Part shown: positions 1-10,289 of the stretch, piece by piece | Position numbering within the stretch: the stretch's first letter is position 1 | How the letters are laid out: each line of letters opens with the position of its first letter | NCBI GenBank assembly: GCA_023459095.1 | Contig: JAEWVQ010000349.1 | Coordinates: forward strand, 1-12,139 | Direction: 5' to 3' | Length of the DNA: 12,139 bases | From: Pseudomonadota bacterium | GTDB taxonomy: Bacteria; Pseudomonadota; Gammaproteobacteria; Burkholderiales; Rhodocyclaceae | Position numbers and translations under genes: made by a program | The notes under the pieces: model-generated | Databases searched by the model: none | What the model was told of the DNA's origin: nothing | What the model saw: only the letters and a program-made list of their open reading frames with translations

Positions 1-132
1 GGGCGGGTGTCGTTCGAGGCGGTGACCGCACTCGCCGCGGCCTGTCCGGCCTACCAGCTGACCTATGGCCGGCTCGACGAGGCAGTGGCCTGCGTGCGCG
101 AACTGCTCGGCAGCGGAGCCACTCATGGTTGA
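1..132 (+). CDS. C-terminal fragment, probable HprK-related kinase A
   Basis: Frame 1 is open from the window edge to a TGA at 130-132 and encodes the last 43 residues of a protein whose start lies outside the window. The fragment contains CPAYQLTYGRLDEAVA followed by a short helix. This resembles the end of HprK-related kinase A proteins, a P-loop family related to HPr kinase that is usually encoded beside a small PqqD-like protein and a nucleotidyltransferase in betaproteobacteria. The next gene is a nucleotidyltransferase of the expected kind and starts inside this one (ATG at 125), which supports the assignment. The catalytic P-loop is not in view, so the identity is inferred from a short tail plus context. 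Function and substrate are unknown. Confidence 0.5.
   Translation, partial: GRVSFEAVTALAAACPAYQLTYGRLDEAVACVRELLGSGATHG
115..118 (+). promoter_or_regulatory. Ribosome binding site GGAG for the nucleotidyltransferase
   Basis: GGAG sits 6 bases before ATG 125, inside the end of the upstream gene. It is the reason for preferring 125 over the in-frame ATG at 65. Confidence 0.55.
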
Positions 133-1228
133 GCGCGAGCCCCCGGCCAGCCGCCACCTGCTGCCTTTGTTGCGCGATGGCAGCCATGTCGCATCGATGC
201 AGCTGTGCGACTGGGACGAAACCGTGCGTTTGGCACGCGCGGCCCGCCTTCTCGGCACCCTCGCCCGGCGCCTGATGGCGGATGCCGCATTTTGGGCGCA
301 GGTGCCGGCGCCGGTGCAGGGCCACCTGCGCGCGGCGCGCAATTTCGCTGCGCACCGCGCGCAGTTGCTGCGCATGGCGTTGCGCGCCCTCGAAGCGGCC
401 TTGCCGCCGGGCGTTCCGGTGGTGCTGCTCAAGGGCGCGGCCTATCTCGCGCAGGACCTGGCGCTCGCTCACGGACGTCTGCCGGGCGACGTCGATCTGC
501 TGGTGCCGCGTGGCCATCTCGACGAGGTCGAGCAGGCGTTGTGCGCCGCGGGCTGGGTGTCGCAGGTCGCCGACGACTACGATCAGCGCTATTACCGCGA
601 ATGGAGCCACGAGCTGCCGCCGATGCGGGCTCCCGGGCATGCGCTGGAGGTCGATCTGCACCATGCCATCGCCCCGGTCACCAGCCGCTGCCGCGGTGAC
701 GCCGACCTGCTGTTCGCCGACGCCATCAGGCTTCCCCGAACGCGTTTCGCGGTGCCCTGTGCCGCCGACCAGTTCATCCACGCGGCGATCCACCTGTTCC
801 AGGACACCGAACTCGACGTGCGTCTGCGCGATCTGGTCGACCTCGACGGCCTGCTGGCCGCGGTGGACTTCAGCGATGGCGGTGGCCGTTTCCTGCGCAG
901 GGCCGACGCGCACGGGGCGGGGCCCTTGGTGTGGCACGCCCTCCATCACTGCCGGCGCTGGCTGGCCACCGCGGTGCCGGCTGGGGCCTGGCCGGCTGCA
1001 CCGGCGGCCTTCGAGCGCCGCGCGCTGGACTGGATCGTGCCGCGGGTGTGCCTGCCGCGTCTCCCCGATGTCCCGCCCACGGTGGCCGAGCGTCTGGCGC
1101 GGCGCGCGGCGCAGGCGCGCTATCACTGGATGCGCATGCCGCCCGCGCTGCTGTTGCGCCATGCCGGCCACAAGCTGCGGCTGGCGCTGCCGTGGGTACG
1201 CCGCGGCACCGCGCGGCAGGGCGCGTGA
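125..1228 (+). CDS. Nucleotidyltransferase family protein (NTP_transf_5 type)
   Basis: A 367-residue protein of the uncharacterised nucleotidyltransferase family. Residues 101-104 (LLKG) and 121-127 (GDVDLLV, Asp122 and Asp124) form the family signature: a lysine-glycine turn followed by the paired aspartates expected to bind metal. The remainder is Arg- and Ala-rich and mostly helical, with no signal peptide or membrane segment, so it is probably cytosolic. An in-frame ATG at 65 would add 20 residues lying inside the upstream gene. ATG 125 is preferred because GGAG lies 6 bases upstream and because it gives a short overlap with the preceding stop codon. Co-transcription with the HprK-like kinase is likely. 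The transferred nucleotide and the target are not known, and the name describes only the fold. It ends 13 bases from the convergent kinase gene. Confidence 0.8.
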   Translation: MVEREPPASRHLLPLLRDGSHVASMQLCDWDETVRLARAARLLGTLARRLMADAAFWAQVPAPVQGHLRAARNFAAHRAQLLRMALRALEAALPPGVPVVLLKGAAYLAQDLALAHGRLPGDVDLLVPRGHLDEVEQALCAAGWVSQVADDYDQRYYREWSHELPPMRAPGHALEVDLHHAIAPVTSRCRGDADLLFADAIRLPRTRFAVPCAADQFIHAAIHLFQDTELDVRLRDLVDLDGLLAAVDFSDGGGRFLRRADAHGAGPLVWHALHHCRRWLATAVPAGAWPAAPAAFERRALDWIVPRVCLPRLPDVPPTVAERLARRAAQARYHWMRMPPALLLRHAGHKLRLALPWVRRGTARQGA

Positions 1229-1242
1229 GCCGCGCGGCGCCC
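1219..1242. terminator. Possible hairpin between convergent genes
   Basis: GGGCGC (1219-1224) and GCGCCC (1237-1242) are perfect inverted repeats around a 12-base loop, and GCCGCGCGGC (1229-1238) is a competing palindrome. The structure spans the stop codon of the nucleotidyltransferase and reaches the first base of the opposing kinase stop codon. It could act on transcripts from both sides, but there is no T tract on either strand, and GC-rich inverted repeats arise easily at this base composition. A weak call. Confidence 0.25.
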
Positions 1243-2528
1243 TACTGGTTGGCGATGCGTGCGCTGGCGAGCGACAGCCGCGTCGACAGCACCTCGAGGA
1301 AGGCCTTGTAGAAGTGCATCCGGCACACGTCGGAGGCGCGCTGCAGCGCACCCGCGCGCACGGTGATGATGGCGACTTCGGTTTCGGCCTCCACCGAGGC
1401 CGAGCGCACGCCGCCGCCGGCGGAAAACAGCGCCATTTCGCCGAACACCTCGCCGGGGCTGAGCACGTTGAGCAGGCGTCCGCGCTTCTTGACCCGCGCT
1501 TCGCCCTCGGAGAGGAAGCAGAAATGGTCGCCGCTCTCGCCTTCCTTCATGACCACGGTGCCGGGCTGGACGCGGTCCCAGTTCGACAACCCGATGACCT
1601 CCCAGATCTCGGCGTCGGAGAACTCGCGGAAGAAGCTCATGCCGCGCAGGGTCTGGAATTTCTCGGTCTCAGGAATCGCCTGCCGCGGCAGATCGATGCT
1701 GCGGTTGCGGAAGGCGAGGGCGAGGTCGTGGGAGAACTCCGCCCAGCTCTGGTAGCGGCGGTCGAGTTCCTTCTCCATCGCCCGCCGCACGATCGCGTCG
1801 AGCGCGCCCGGCACGTCCGGGCGCAGCGCGGAGGGCGCCAGCGGTACTTCGTTGGCGATGCGGTAGAGCAGGGTGTAGTTGTTGTCCGACTCGAAGGGCA
1901 GGTGCCCGGTCAGCAACTGGTACATCACCACGCCGAGCGAATAGATGTCGGTGCGGTGGTCGAGCGGCATCTCGCGCACCTGCTGCGGCGACATGTAGGC
2001 CGGCGAGCCGATGCCGGAAATCTGCGTGGCGTCGCTCGCCGCCTGCAGCGCGGCGCCGAAATCGGAGATGCGGATGTCGCTGCCGTCGGGGGTGGCGAGG
2101 AGGATGTTGGCGGGCTTGATGTCGCGGTGGGTGATGCCGCGGTGGAAGGCGTAATCGAGCGCGCGCGAACACTTGAAGACGATCTCGATCAGGCGCCCGA
2201 AGGTGGGCAGCGCGCCGGGGCGGGTGAGCGCCTCGAGGGTGCCGCCGGGCACGTATTCCATCACCACGTAGGCTTCGTCGTCGCCGATCACCGCGTCGTA
2301 GATCTGGACGATGTGCGGATGGTTGACCTTGCCCGCCAGCGCCGCCTCGTTGAGCAGCAGCTGGCGGTAGAGGCGGCCGCGGCGCGGATCGTTGAGCGCT
2401 TCCGGCGACAGCGCCTTGAGCGCGACTTCGCGCTGGTTGAAGGGGTCCCAGGCCAGATGGACGGTGCTGGTGGCCCCTTCGCCGAGCAAGCGGCGAATCT
2501 CGTACTTGCCGATCCGTTCGCCGGCCAC
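1242..2528 (-). CDS. Ser/Thr protein kinase fused to a cyclic-nucleotide-binding domain
   Basis: A 428-residue cytosolic protein of two domains. Residues 7-275 are a Hanks-type kinase: glycine-rich loop GEGATSTV (16-23), ATP-anchoring Lys38, helix-C Glu61 candidate, catalytic HRDIKPAN (134-141, Asp136) and DFG (156-158). Arg precedes the catalytic Asp, so it is an RD kinase normally controlled through its activation segment. The usual APE/SPE motif reads SPQQ (180-183), with Gln in place of the conserved Glu. Residues about 297-415 form a CRP-type cyclic-nucleotide-binding domain. Its phosphate-binding cassette keeps Gly363, Glu364 and Arg375-Ser376, so ligand binding is plausible. No membrane segment or DNA-binding helix is seen. 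Translation starts at GTG 2528, 7 bases after the argH stop, so it is probably co-transcribed with argH. The substrate and the nucleotide (cAMP, cGMP or another) are unknown; ligand-controlled kinase activity is inferred from the architecture. Confidence 0.92.
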   Translation of the reverse strand: MAGERIGKYEIRRLLGEGATSTVHLAWDPFNQREVALKALSPEALNDPRRGRLYRQLLLNEAALAGKVNHPHIVQIYDAVIGDDEAYVVMEYVPGGTLEALTRPGALPTFGRLIEIVFKCSRALDYAFHRGITHRDIKPANILLATPDGSDIRISDFGAALQAASDATQISGIGSPAYMSPQQVREMPLDHRTDIYSLGVVMYQLLTGHLPFESDNNYTLLYRIANEVPLAPSALRPDVPGALDAIVRRAMEKELDRRYQSWAEFSHDLALAFRNRSIDLPRQAIPETEKFQTLRGMSFFREFSDAEIWEVIGLSNWDRVQPGTVVMKEGESGDHFCFLSEGEARVKKRGRLLNVLSPGEVFGEMALFSAGGGVRSASVEAETEVAIITVRAGALQRASDVCRMHFYKAFLEVLSTRLSLASARIANQ

Positions 2529-2535
2529 GCTGCGC

Positions 2536-3972
2536 TCAGCCCAGGCGCTGGCGTGCGCGCGCGATCGCGGCGCGCACCTGTTCCGGCGCAGTGCCGCCGA
2601 TGTGGTTGCGCGAGGCGAGCGAGCCTTCGATGGTGAGCACCGCGAACACGTCGTCGCCGACGCGTTCGGCCGCGCCCGGCACGTGCGCCATCACCGCGCG
2701 CAGTTCGTCGAGGGTGAATTGCGGCAGGTCGCAGCCGCGGCCCTCGGCGGCGCGCACCGCGAGCGCCACCGCTTCGTGGGCGTCGCGGAAGGGCAGGCCC
2801 TTCTTCACCAGATAGTCGGCGAGGTCAGTGGCGGTGGCGTAGCCCTGGGATAGCGCCCCGCGCATGGCGTCGGCCTTGACGCGGATGCCGGTGATCATGT
2901 CGGCATAGATGCGCAGGGTGTCGATCACCGTGTCGGCGGTGTCGAAGAGCGGCTCCTTGTCTTCCTGGTTGTCCTTGTTGTAGGCCAGCGGCTGGCCTTT
3001 CATCAGGGTCAGCAGCGCGATCAGGCTGCCGTTCACGCGGCCGGTCTTGCCGCGCACGAGTTCCGGCACGTCCGGGTTCTTCTTCTGCGGCATGATCGAG
3101 CTGCCGGTGCAGAAGCGGTCGGCGAGGTCGATGAAGCCGAAGCGCGGGCTCATCCACAGGATGAGTTCTTCCGAGAAGCGCGACAGGTGGGTCATCAGCA
3201 GCGCCGAGGCGGCGCAGAATTCGATCGCGAAGTCGCGGTCGCTCACCGCGTCGAGCGAGTTGTAGCAGACCTCGTCGAAGCCGAGCTCGGCGGCGACGAA
3301 TTCGCGGTCGATCGGATAGCTGGTGCCGGCGAGCGCGGCGCTGCCCAGCGGCAGGCGGTTGACGCGGCGGCGGCAGTCGGCGAAGCGCTCGGCGTCGCGC
3401 CGGCTCATCTCGAAGTAGGCCATCAGATGGTGGCCGAAGGTGACCGGCTGGGCGACCTGCAGGTGGGTGAAGCCGGGCATCGGCGTGGCCGCGTTGGCTT
3501 CGGCGACGTCGAGCAGGTTCTTCTGGAAGTCGCCGATCAGCGCGAGGATCTGGTCGATCGCGTCGCGCAGCCACAGGCGGATGTCGGTGGCGACCTGGTC
3601 GTTGCGGCTGCGCCCGGTGTGCAGGCGCTTGCCGGCGTCGCCGACCAGCGCGGTCAGGCGCTTTTCGATGTTGAGGTGGACGTCTTCGTCGTCGAGGTTC
3701 CAGGCGAATTCGCCGCGTTCGATCTCGCCGGCGATCTGCGCCATGCCGCGCTCGATGTCGGCGAGGTCGGCGGCGGCGATGATGCCCTGGCGGGCGAGCA
3801 TCCTGGCGTGGGCGAGCGAGCCGCGGATGTCCTGGCGCGCCATGCGCTGATCAAAGAACACCGACGCGGTGTAGCGTTTCACGAGATCGGAGACCGGTTC
3901 GGAAAAACGGCCCGACCAGGCCTTGGTCTGCGGGGAGGCGTCGGTGCCCGACGGCGAAGTGTTGTCTGTCAT
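2536..3972 (-). CDS. argH: Argininosuccinate lyase
   Basis: A 478-residue cytosolic enzyme of the fumarase/aspartase superfamily. It cleaves argininosuccinate to arginine and fumarate, the last step of arginine biosynthesis. The superfamily signature GSSIMPQKKNPD (290-301) carries the catalytic serine (Ser291 or Ser292). TGRSRNDQVATD (119-130) and GFTHLQVAQP (167-176, His170 the expected catalytic-region histidine) are further family motifs. SGRF (20-23) begins the conserved N-terminal region after a short Ser/Thr-rich leader. Length is slightly above the usual 455-470 because of that leader. Start is ATG 3972 with only a weak GAG upstream. The kinase-CNB gene follows after 7 bases. The enzyme works as a tetramer in characterised family members. 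No defects are seen. Confidence 0.98.
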   Translation of the reverse strand: MTDNTSPSGTDASPQTKAWSGRFSEPVSDLVKRYTASVFFDQRMARQDIRGSLAHARMLARQGIIAAADLADIERGMAQIAGEIERGEFAWNLDDEDVHLNIEKRLTALVGDAGKRLHTGRSRNDQVATDIRLWLRDAIDQILALIGDFQKNLLDVAEANAATPMPGFTHLQVAQPVTFGHHLMAYFEMSRRDAERFADCRRRVNRLPLGSAALAGTSYPIDREFVAAELGFDEVCYNSLDAVSDRDFAIEFCAASALLMTHLSRFSEELILWMSPRFGFIDLADRFCTGSSIMPQKKNPDVPELVRGKTGRVNGSLIALLTLMKGQPLAYNKDNQEDKEPLFDTADTVIDTLRIYADMITGIRVKADAMRGALSQGYATATDLADYLVKKGLPFRDAHEAVALAVRAAEGRGCDLPQFTLDELRAVMAHVPGAAERVGDDVFAVLTIEGSLASRNHIGGTAPEQVRAAIARARQRLG

Positions 3973-4096
3973 AATGCTCGTGCTGGATGCCAGCCTGGTG
4001 TCTGTGCTCGGGGATAGCCTAGGAATATCCGCCGGAACGGTTCCGTCCGGCGGCTGCGACGGGGGACTTGCGCAGGCGCTGCGCCCCGCTCATGTC
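3973..4096. promoter_or_regulatory. Divergent intergenic region between argH and the sensor kinase
   Basis: These 124 bases separate two divergently transcribed units and must hold control signals for at least one of them. The clear structure is the nested palindrome at 4029-4053 (separate entry). No convincing -35/-10 pair could be assigned on either strand. TATAAA at 4105-4110 looks like a -10 element but lies just inside the sensor kinase coding region. A short CTGG/CCAG inverted repeat lies near 3983-3993. Confidence 0.55.
4029..4053. repeat. Nested inverted repeats, possible operator or 5' UTR hairpin
   Basis: Two palindromes with different centres share bases. The outer pair is CCGCCGGA (4029-4036) and TCCGGCGG (4046-4053), a perfect 8-base match around a 9-base loop. 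The inner one is CGGAAC-G-GTTCCG (4033-4045), a perfect 13-base palindrome. They cannot both fold at once. On the minus strand the inner repeat reads CCGTTCCGG, sharing its first six bases with the AlgR box CCGTTCGTC described in Pseudomonas. Autoregulation by the downstream LytTR regulator is therefore possible but unproven. Confidence 0.5.
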
Positions 4097-5137
4097 ATGG
4101 AAAGTATAAAGCAAAAGCCTTCTTTGCCCGCCCGCGGCCTTGCCGCCTCGGCGCTGCCGGATTTCCGCAATCTCGGGGTGTTGCTGCGCGTGCTGCTGCT
4201 GGTCAACGTGCTGCTGGTGCTGACCGTGCTGATCCGCGTCGACCACGGCGAGGCCTTCGTCGCCGAGCTGCTGCTGATGGCGGGGCGGGTCGAGCTGCCG
4301 CTGTTCATCGTCGTGCTGCTGCTCTACCTGCTCGCGCCGCGCCTGGCACGCACGAGCGCGCGTACGGGCGAGGTCGCGATCCTCGCGGCGGTCGCCGCCG
4401 TGGTGGCATTGAGCTGGCCGCTGCTCGACGGCGGCAGCGGCAGTCTGGGGCGGGCGCTGGGCTGGGCGGTGGCGGCGGCGGCGATCTGTCTGTTCTACTT
4501 CGAATATCGCAGCCGGCGCCTGTCGCCCGCGCTCACCGAGGCCCGGCTGCTGGCGCTCACCGCGCGCATCCGGCCGCATTTCCTGTTCAACAGCCTGAAC
4601 GGCGTTCTTGGCGTGATCCGCTCCGATCCGCGCCGTGCCGAGCGCGGGCTGGAGGAGCTCGCCGAGCTGTTTCGCGCGCTGATGCAGGACAATCGCGAGC
4701 TGGTGCCGCTCGCCGAAGAGATCGCGCTGTGCGAGCGTTACATCGACCTCGAGCGCCTGCGTCTGGGCGAGCGTCTCGCCGTGCGCTGGGAGATGGCGCG
4801 GGGCGGGGCGGAAGGCGATGCGCTCGGGCGGGCGCTGGTGCCGCCGTTGATGCTGCAGCCGCTGATCGAGAACGCGGTCTATCACGGCATCGAGCCCGCC
4901 GCCGAGGCCGGCGAGATCGTCGTGCGCATCGCCCGCCACGGCGACGAACTGCGCCTGGAGGTGGACAACCCGGTGGCCGACGTCGATCAGCATCGCGCCG
5001 GCAACCGCATGGCGCTCGACAACATCCGCGAGCGCCTGATGCTGTTTTTCGATCTTGAAGCGGGGCTGGACATCGACAGCGGCGGCCGCCGCCACCGAGT
5101 CCGCATCCGCCTGCCGTGGAGGAGAGCGTCCGCATGA
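4097..5137 (+). CDS. algZ: LytS/AlgZ-type membrane sensor histidine kinase
   Basis: A 346-residue inner-membrane kinase with four predicted membrane helices (about 27-47, 66-81, 96-110 and 119-134). A His_kinase domain follows: RPHFLFNSLN (159-168) carries the phosphoacceptor His161, the N box is PLIENAVYHG (255-264, Asn259), and a glycine-containing ATP-lid segment lies at 302-318. The short membrane part and the HFLFNSLN type of phosphoacceptor motif place it in the LytS/AlgZ group, which pairs with LytTR regulators; one is encoded next with a 4-base overlap. There is no large periplasmic sensing domain, so the signal is unknown. ATG 4097 was chosen because the longer frame (ATG 3923) would overlap the argH start, while this start leads directly into a PDFRNLGVLLR segment and the first helix. 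No strong ribosome binding site is seen. The symbol rests on architecture; AlgZ-like proteins outside Pseudomonas need not control alginate. Confidence 0.88.
   Translation: MESIKQKPSLPARGLAASALPDFRNLGVLLRVLLLVNVLLVLTVLIRVDHGEAFVAELLLMAGRVELPLFIVVLLLYLLAPRLARTSARTGEVAILAAVAAVVALSWPLLDGGSGSLGRALGWAVAAAAICLFYFEYRSRRLSPALTEARLLALTARIRPHFLFNSLNGVLGVIRSDPRRAERGLEELAELFRALMQDNRELVPLAEEIALCERYIDLERLRLGERLAVRWEMARGGAEGDALGRALVPPLMLQPLIENAVYHGIEPAAEAGEIVVRIARHGDELRLEVDNPVADVDQHRAGNRMALDNIRERLMLFFDLEAGLDIDSGGRRHRVRIRLPWRRASA
5118..5124 (+). promoter_or_regulatory. Ribosome binding site GGAGGAG for the response regulator
   Basis: A near-perfect Shine-Dalgarno sequence 9 bases before ATG 5134, inside the end of the sensor kinase gene. 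It decides against the upstream in-frame GTG at 5116, which overlaps the site itself. Confidence 0.8.
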
Positions 5138-5672
5138 ACGATGCCCGGCCGATGCGCGTCCTGATCGTCGATGACGAGGCGCCCGCGCGCACCCGCCTGC
5201 GCGACCTGCTTGGCGACATCGCGCCCTTGCAGCCCAACGAAATCGCGGGCATGGCCGCGAACGGAGTCGAGGCCCTGCGCTTGGTCGAGGCCGGCGGGGT
5301 CGATGCGGTGCTGGTCGACATCCGCATGCCGGTGATGGACGGCGTCGAGCTGGCCCGCCACCTGGCGCGACTGCCGCAACCGCCGGCGGTGATCTTCACC
5401 ACCGCCTACGACCAGTACGCGGTGCAGGCCTTCGAGCTCGCTGCAGTCGACTATCTGCTCAAGCCGGTGCGCGCCGAGCGTCTCGCTGTGGCGCTCGGCA
5501 AGGTGCGGCGAGCGCCGCTGCCGGGGGCGGAGGCGCTCGCCGCGCTTGCGCCCGCGCCGCGCCGGCATTTCAGCGTCAGCGAGCGCGGCCGCATCCTGTT
5601 GCTGGCGGTGGCGGACGTGATCTATCTGCGCGCCGAACTCAAGTACGTCACCGCGCGCACCGCGGCGCGCGA

Positions 5673-8710
<3,038 letters not shown>

Positions 8711-8714
<4 letters not shown>

Positions 8715-9220
8715 GGGCGGGGCGGCTGAGGTTGAGGGCGTTCGGGTTGGGAGGGCCGGGGCGCGTGCTGCAGCGTCCGGCGTGCGTTGTCGATGGCCTG
8801 TTCCAGATACTGGCCGTAGAAATCGGGCAGGCGCATGCCGACGATGGGGTCGCCGAGCTGCCGGCCGTCGGCGTCGTAGAGCACCACGGTCGGCGTCAGC
8901 GCCACCTTGCGCTCGTCGGCGAAGCGCCGGTGGGTGGTGCGTCGGCCGGCAAAGTCGGTGAGCGCGCGCTCGGTGTCGAGGTCGATCTGACGGTAGCGCG
9001 CGAGTTCGCGCGTCGCTGGATTCTTCGCCATCGGCACCAGGTAGGCGCGCGCCTGATCGCACCACGGGCAGTCGGCCCGGCTGTACAGCACCACCATCGG
9101 CACCTGCTCGCGGCGCATGTACTTGGCATCAGCGGCGAGGTCGCCGGCCGGTGCCAGCGCAGGTGCAGCGGACAGGCTTACAGGCACGCATGCTAGAATC
9201 GCCGCCAATTTGCGCGCCAT
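8711..9220 (-). CDS. Exported thioredoxin-fold protein with CPWC motif
   Basis: A 169-residue protein with a predicted Sec signal peptide: a basic start MARK, then a hydrophobic stretch to about residue 23 with possible cleavage after ALA or APA. The mature part has a thioredoxin fold: strand VPMVVLYS, redox motif CPWC (51-54) and the cis-proline region VALTPTVVLYD (Pro110). It is probably a periplasmic thiol-disulfide protein of the SoxW/DsbE-like class, but its partner is unknown. The C-terminus (151-169) is a low-complexity Pro/Gln/Arg tail. ATG 9220 was chosen because it directly precedes the signal peptide and has AGGG upstream. An in-frame ATG at 9271 would add 17 residues before it. 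It overlaps ppc by ATGA, an unexpected pairing of a periplasmic protein with a cytosolic carboxylase. Confidence 0.82.
9191..9199 (+). promoter_or_regulatory. Putative extended -10 promoter element for hemC
   Basis: TGCTAGAAT fits an extended -10 (TGn plus TAGAAT, five of six bases matching TATAAT). It points towards hemC and would give an untranslated leader of roughly 95 bases. No good -35 is present; the 17-base position reads GACAGG. It lies within the start of the divergent thioredoxin-like gene. Confidence 0.4.
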
Positions 9221-9303
9221 TGGTGCGAACCCTGATGCTGCATTGCGACAAGTGTTTGCATTCAACAGCATGAAATCCGATCTCTCCGCATGAGTTCCCT
9301 ATC
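9221..9303. promoter_or_regulatory. Divergent intergenic region between the thioredoxin-like gene and hemC
   Basis: These 83 bases are noticeably less GC-rich than the flanking genes, as expected for a promoter region. Inverted repeats include ATGCTG (9235-9240) with CAGCAT (9266-9271), and CCAAT (9205-9209) with ATTGG (9219-9223) at the left edge. A five-codon ORF, ATG 9290 to TGA 9305-9307, overlaps the hemC start codon. No convincing minus-strand promoter could be assigned. Confidence 0.4.
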
Positions 9304-10266
9304 GTGAGTCAAGCACACCCCGGTTCCCTGCCGGCCGCCGTGGCCGCCCCCGAGCGCATCGTCATCGCCACGCGCGAGAGCCGACTGGCCCTGTGGCAGG
9401 CCGAGCACGTCAAGGCCCGGCTGGAGGCATTGTATCCGCGCTGCCGCGTCGAACTCCTGGGCATGACCACGCGCGGCGACCAGATCCTCGACCGCCCGCT
9501 CGCCAAGGTCGGCGGCAAGGGGCTGTTCGTCAAGGAACTGGAGACTGCGCTACTCGACGGCCGCGCCGACATCGCCGTGCATTCGATGAAGGACGTGCCG
9601 ATGGAGATGGCCGGCGATTTCGCTCTGGCCTGCATTTCGGCGCGCGAGGTGCCGCTCGACGCCTTCGTCTCCAACCGCTACGCCAGCCTCGCCGACATGC
9701 CGCCGGGGGCGGTGGTGGGCACCTCTTCGCTGCGCCGCGAGTCGCAGTTGCACGCGCAGTACCCGTTTCTCGGCGTCACCAGCCTGCGCGGCAATCTCGA
9801 TACCCGCCTGCGCAAGCTCGACGAGGGCCAGTACGACGCAATCATCCTCGCCGCCGCGGGGTTGTTGCGCCTCGGTCTGGGCGAGCGCATCCGCGCCACG
9901 CTGCCGTCCGAAGTGTCGCTGCCCGCAGCCGGGCAGGGCGCGCTCGGCATCGAATGCCTGGCGGCACGCGCCGACGTCATCGAATGGTTGCAGCCGTTGA
10001 ATGACCCCGATACCGCCGCTTGCGTGCGCGCCGAGCGCGCGGTGGCGCGTGCGCTCGCCGGCAGTTGTGAGGTGCCGCTCGGCGCCTATGCCGAGATCCG
10101 GCAAGGGCGGCTGTGGCTGCGCGGCTTTGTCGCGCTCCCCGACGGCAGCCGTATCGTGCGCGCCGAGCGTGAAGGTGAGCCGGCCACCGCCGAGGCGTTG
10201 GGCGCGGCGCTTGCCGAGGATCTGCGCGCACAGGGTGCCGCCGACATCCTCGCCCGCCTGGGCTGA
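9304..10266 (+). CDS. hemC: Hydroxymethylbilane synthase (porphobilinogen deaminase)
   Basis: A 320-residue cytosolic enzyme that joins four porphobilinogen molecules into hydroxymethylbilane. ATRESRLALWQ (22-32) is the N-terminal signature. HSMKDVP (93-99) carries the catalytic Asp97, SSLRRESQL (141-149) holds substrate-binding arginines, and GSCEVPLGAYA (253-263) provides Cys255, the attachment site of the dipyrromethane cofactor. Full length and intact. The start used is GTG 9304, which lacks a clear Shine-Dalgarno. GTG 9340, nearer to the conserved PERIVIATRES, is an alternative. It is the first gene of a hemC-hemD-hemX operon; hemD follows after 23 bases. Confidence 0.97.
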   Translation: MSQAHPGSLPAAVAAPERIVIATRESRLALWQAEHVKARLEALYPRCRVELLGMTTRGDQILDRPLAKVGGKGLFVKELETALLDGRADIAVHSMKDVPMEMAGDFALACISAREVPLDAFVSNRYASLADMPPGAVVGTSSLRRESQLHAQYPFLGVTSLRGNLDTRLRKLDEGQYDAIILAAAGLLRLGLGERIRATLPSEVSLPAAGQGALGIECLAARADVIEWLQPLNDPDTAACVRAERAVARALAGSCEVPLGAYAEIRQGRLWLRGFVALPDGSRIVRAEREGEPATAEALGAALAEDLRAQGAADILARLG

Positions 10267-10289
10267 GCGCGGCGCGCCCGCAGCCGGCG

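Noticed and set aside
305..314. CCGGCGCCGG palindrome inside the nucleotidyltransferase gene
   Set aside because: It encodes an ordinary Val-Pro-Ala-Pro-Val stretch. Palindromes of this size are common in GC-rich coding DNA.
282..2636. 784-codon plus-strand ORF across the nucleotidyltransferase and kinase genes
   Set aside because: Composition (Arg/Cys/Ser-rich, then Glu/Val/Gly/Ala-rich) is that of out-of-frame and antisense shadows at high GC. It crosses two well-supported genes without any recognisable domain.
4105..4110. TATAAA as a -10 promoter element
   Set aside because: It lies after the chosen start codon of the sensor kinase and has no matching -35. A downstream start would remove the conserved PDFRNLG segment or the first membrane helix.
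4019..5095. 358-codon minus-strand ORF antisense to the sensor kinase
   Set aside because: Gln/His/Arg-rich shadow of the kinase gene with no recognisable motif.
9169..9220. Lipoprotein signal in the thioredoxin-like protein
   Set aside because: Cys11 follows only ten residues and lacks a good lipobox (ILAC). A normal Sec signal with cleavage near residue 23-25 fits better.
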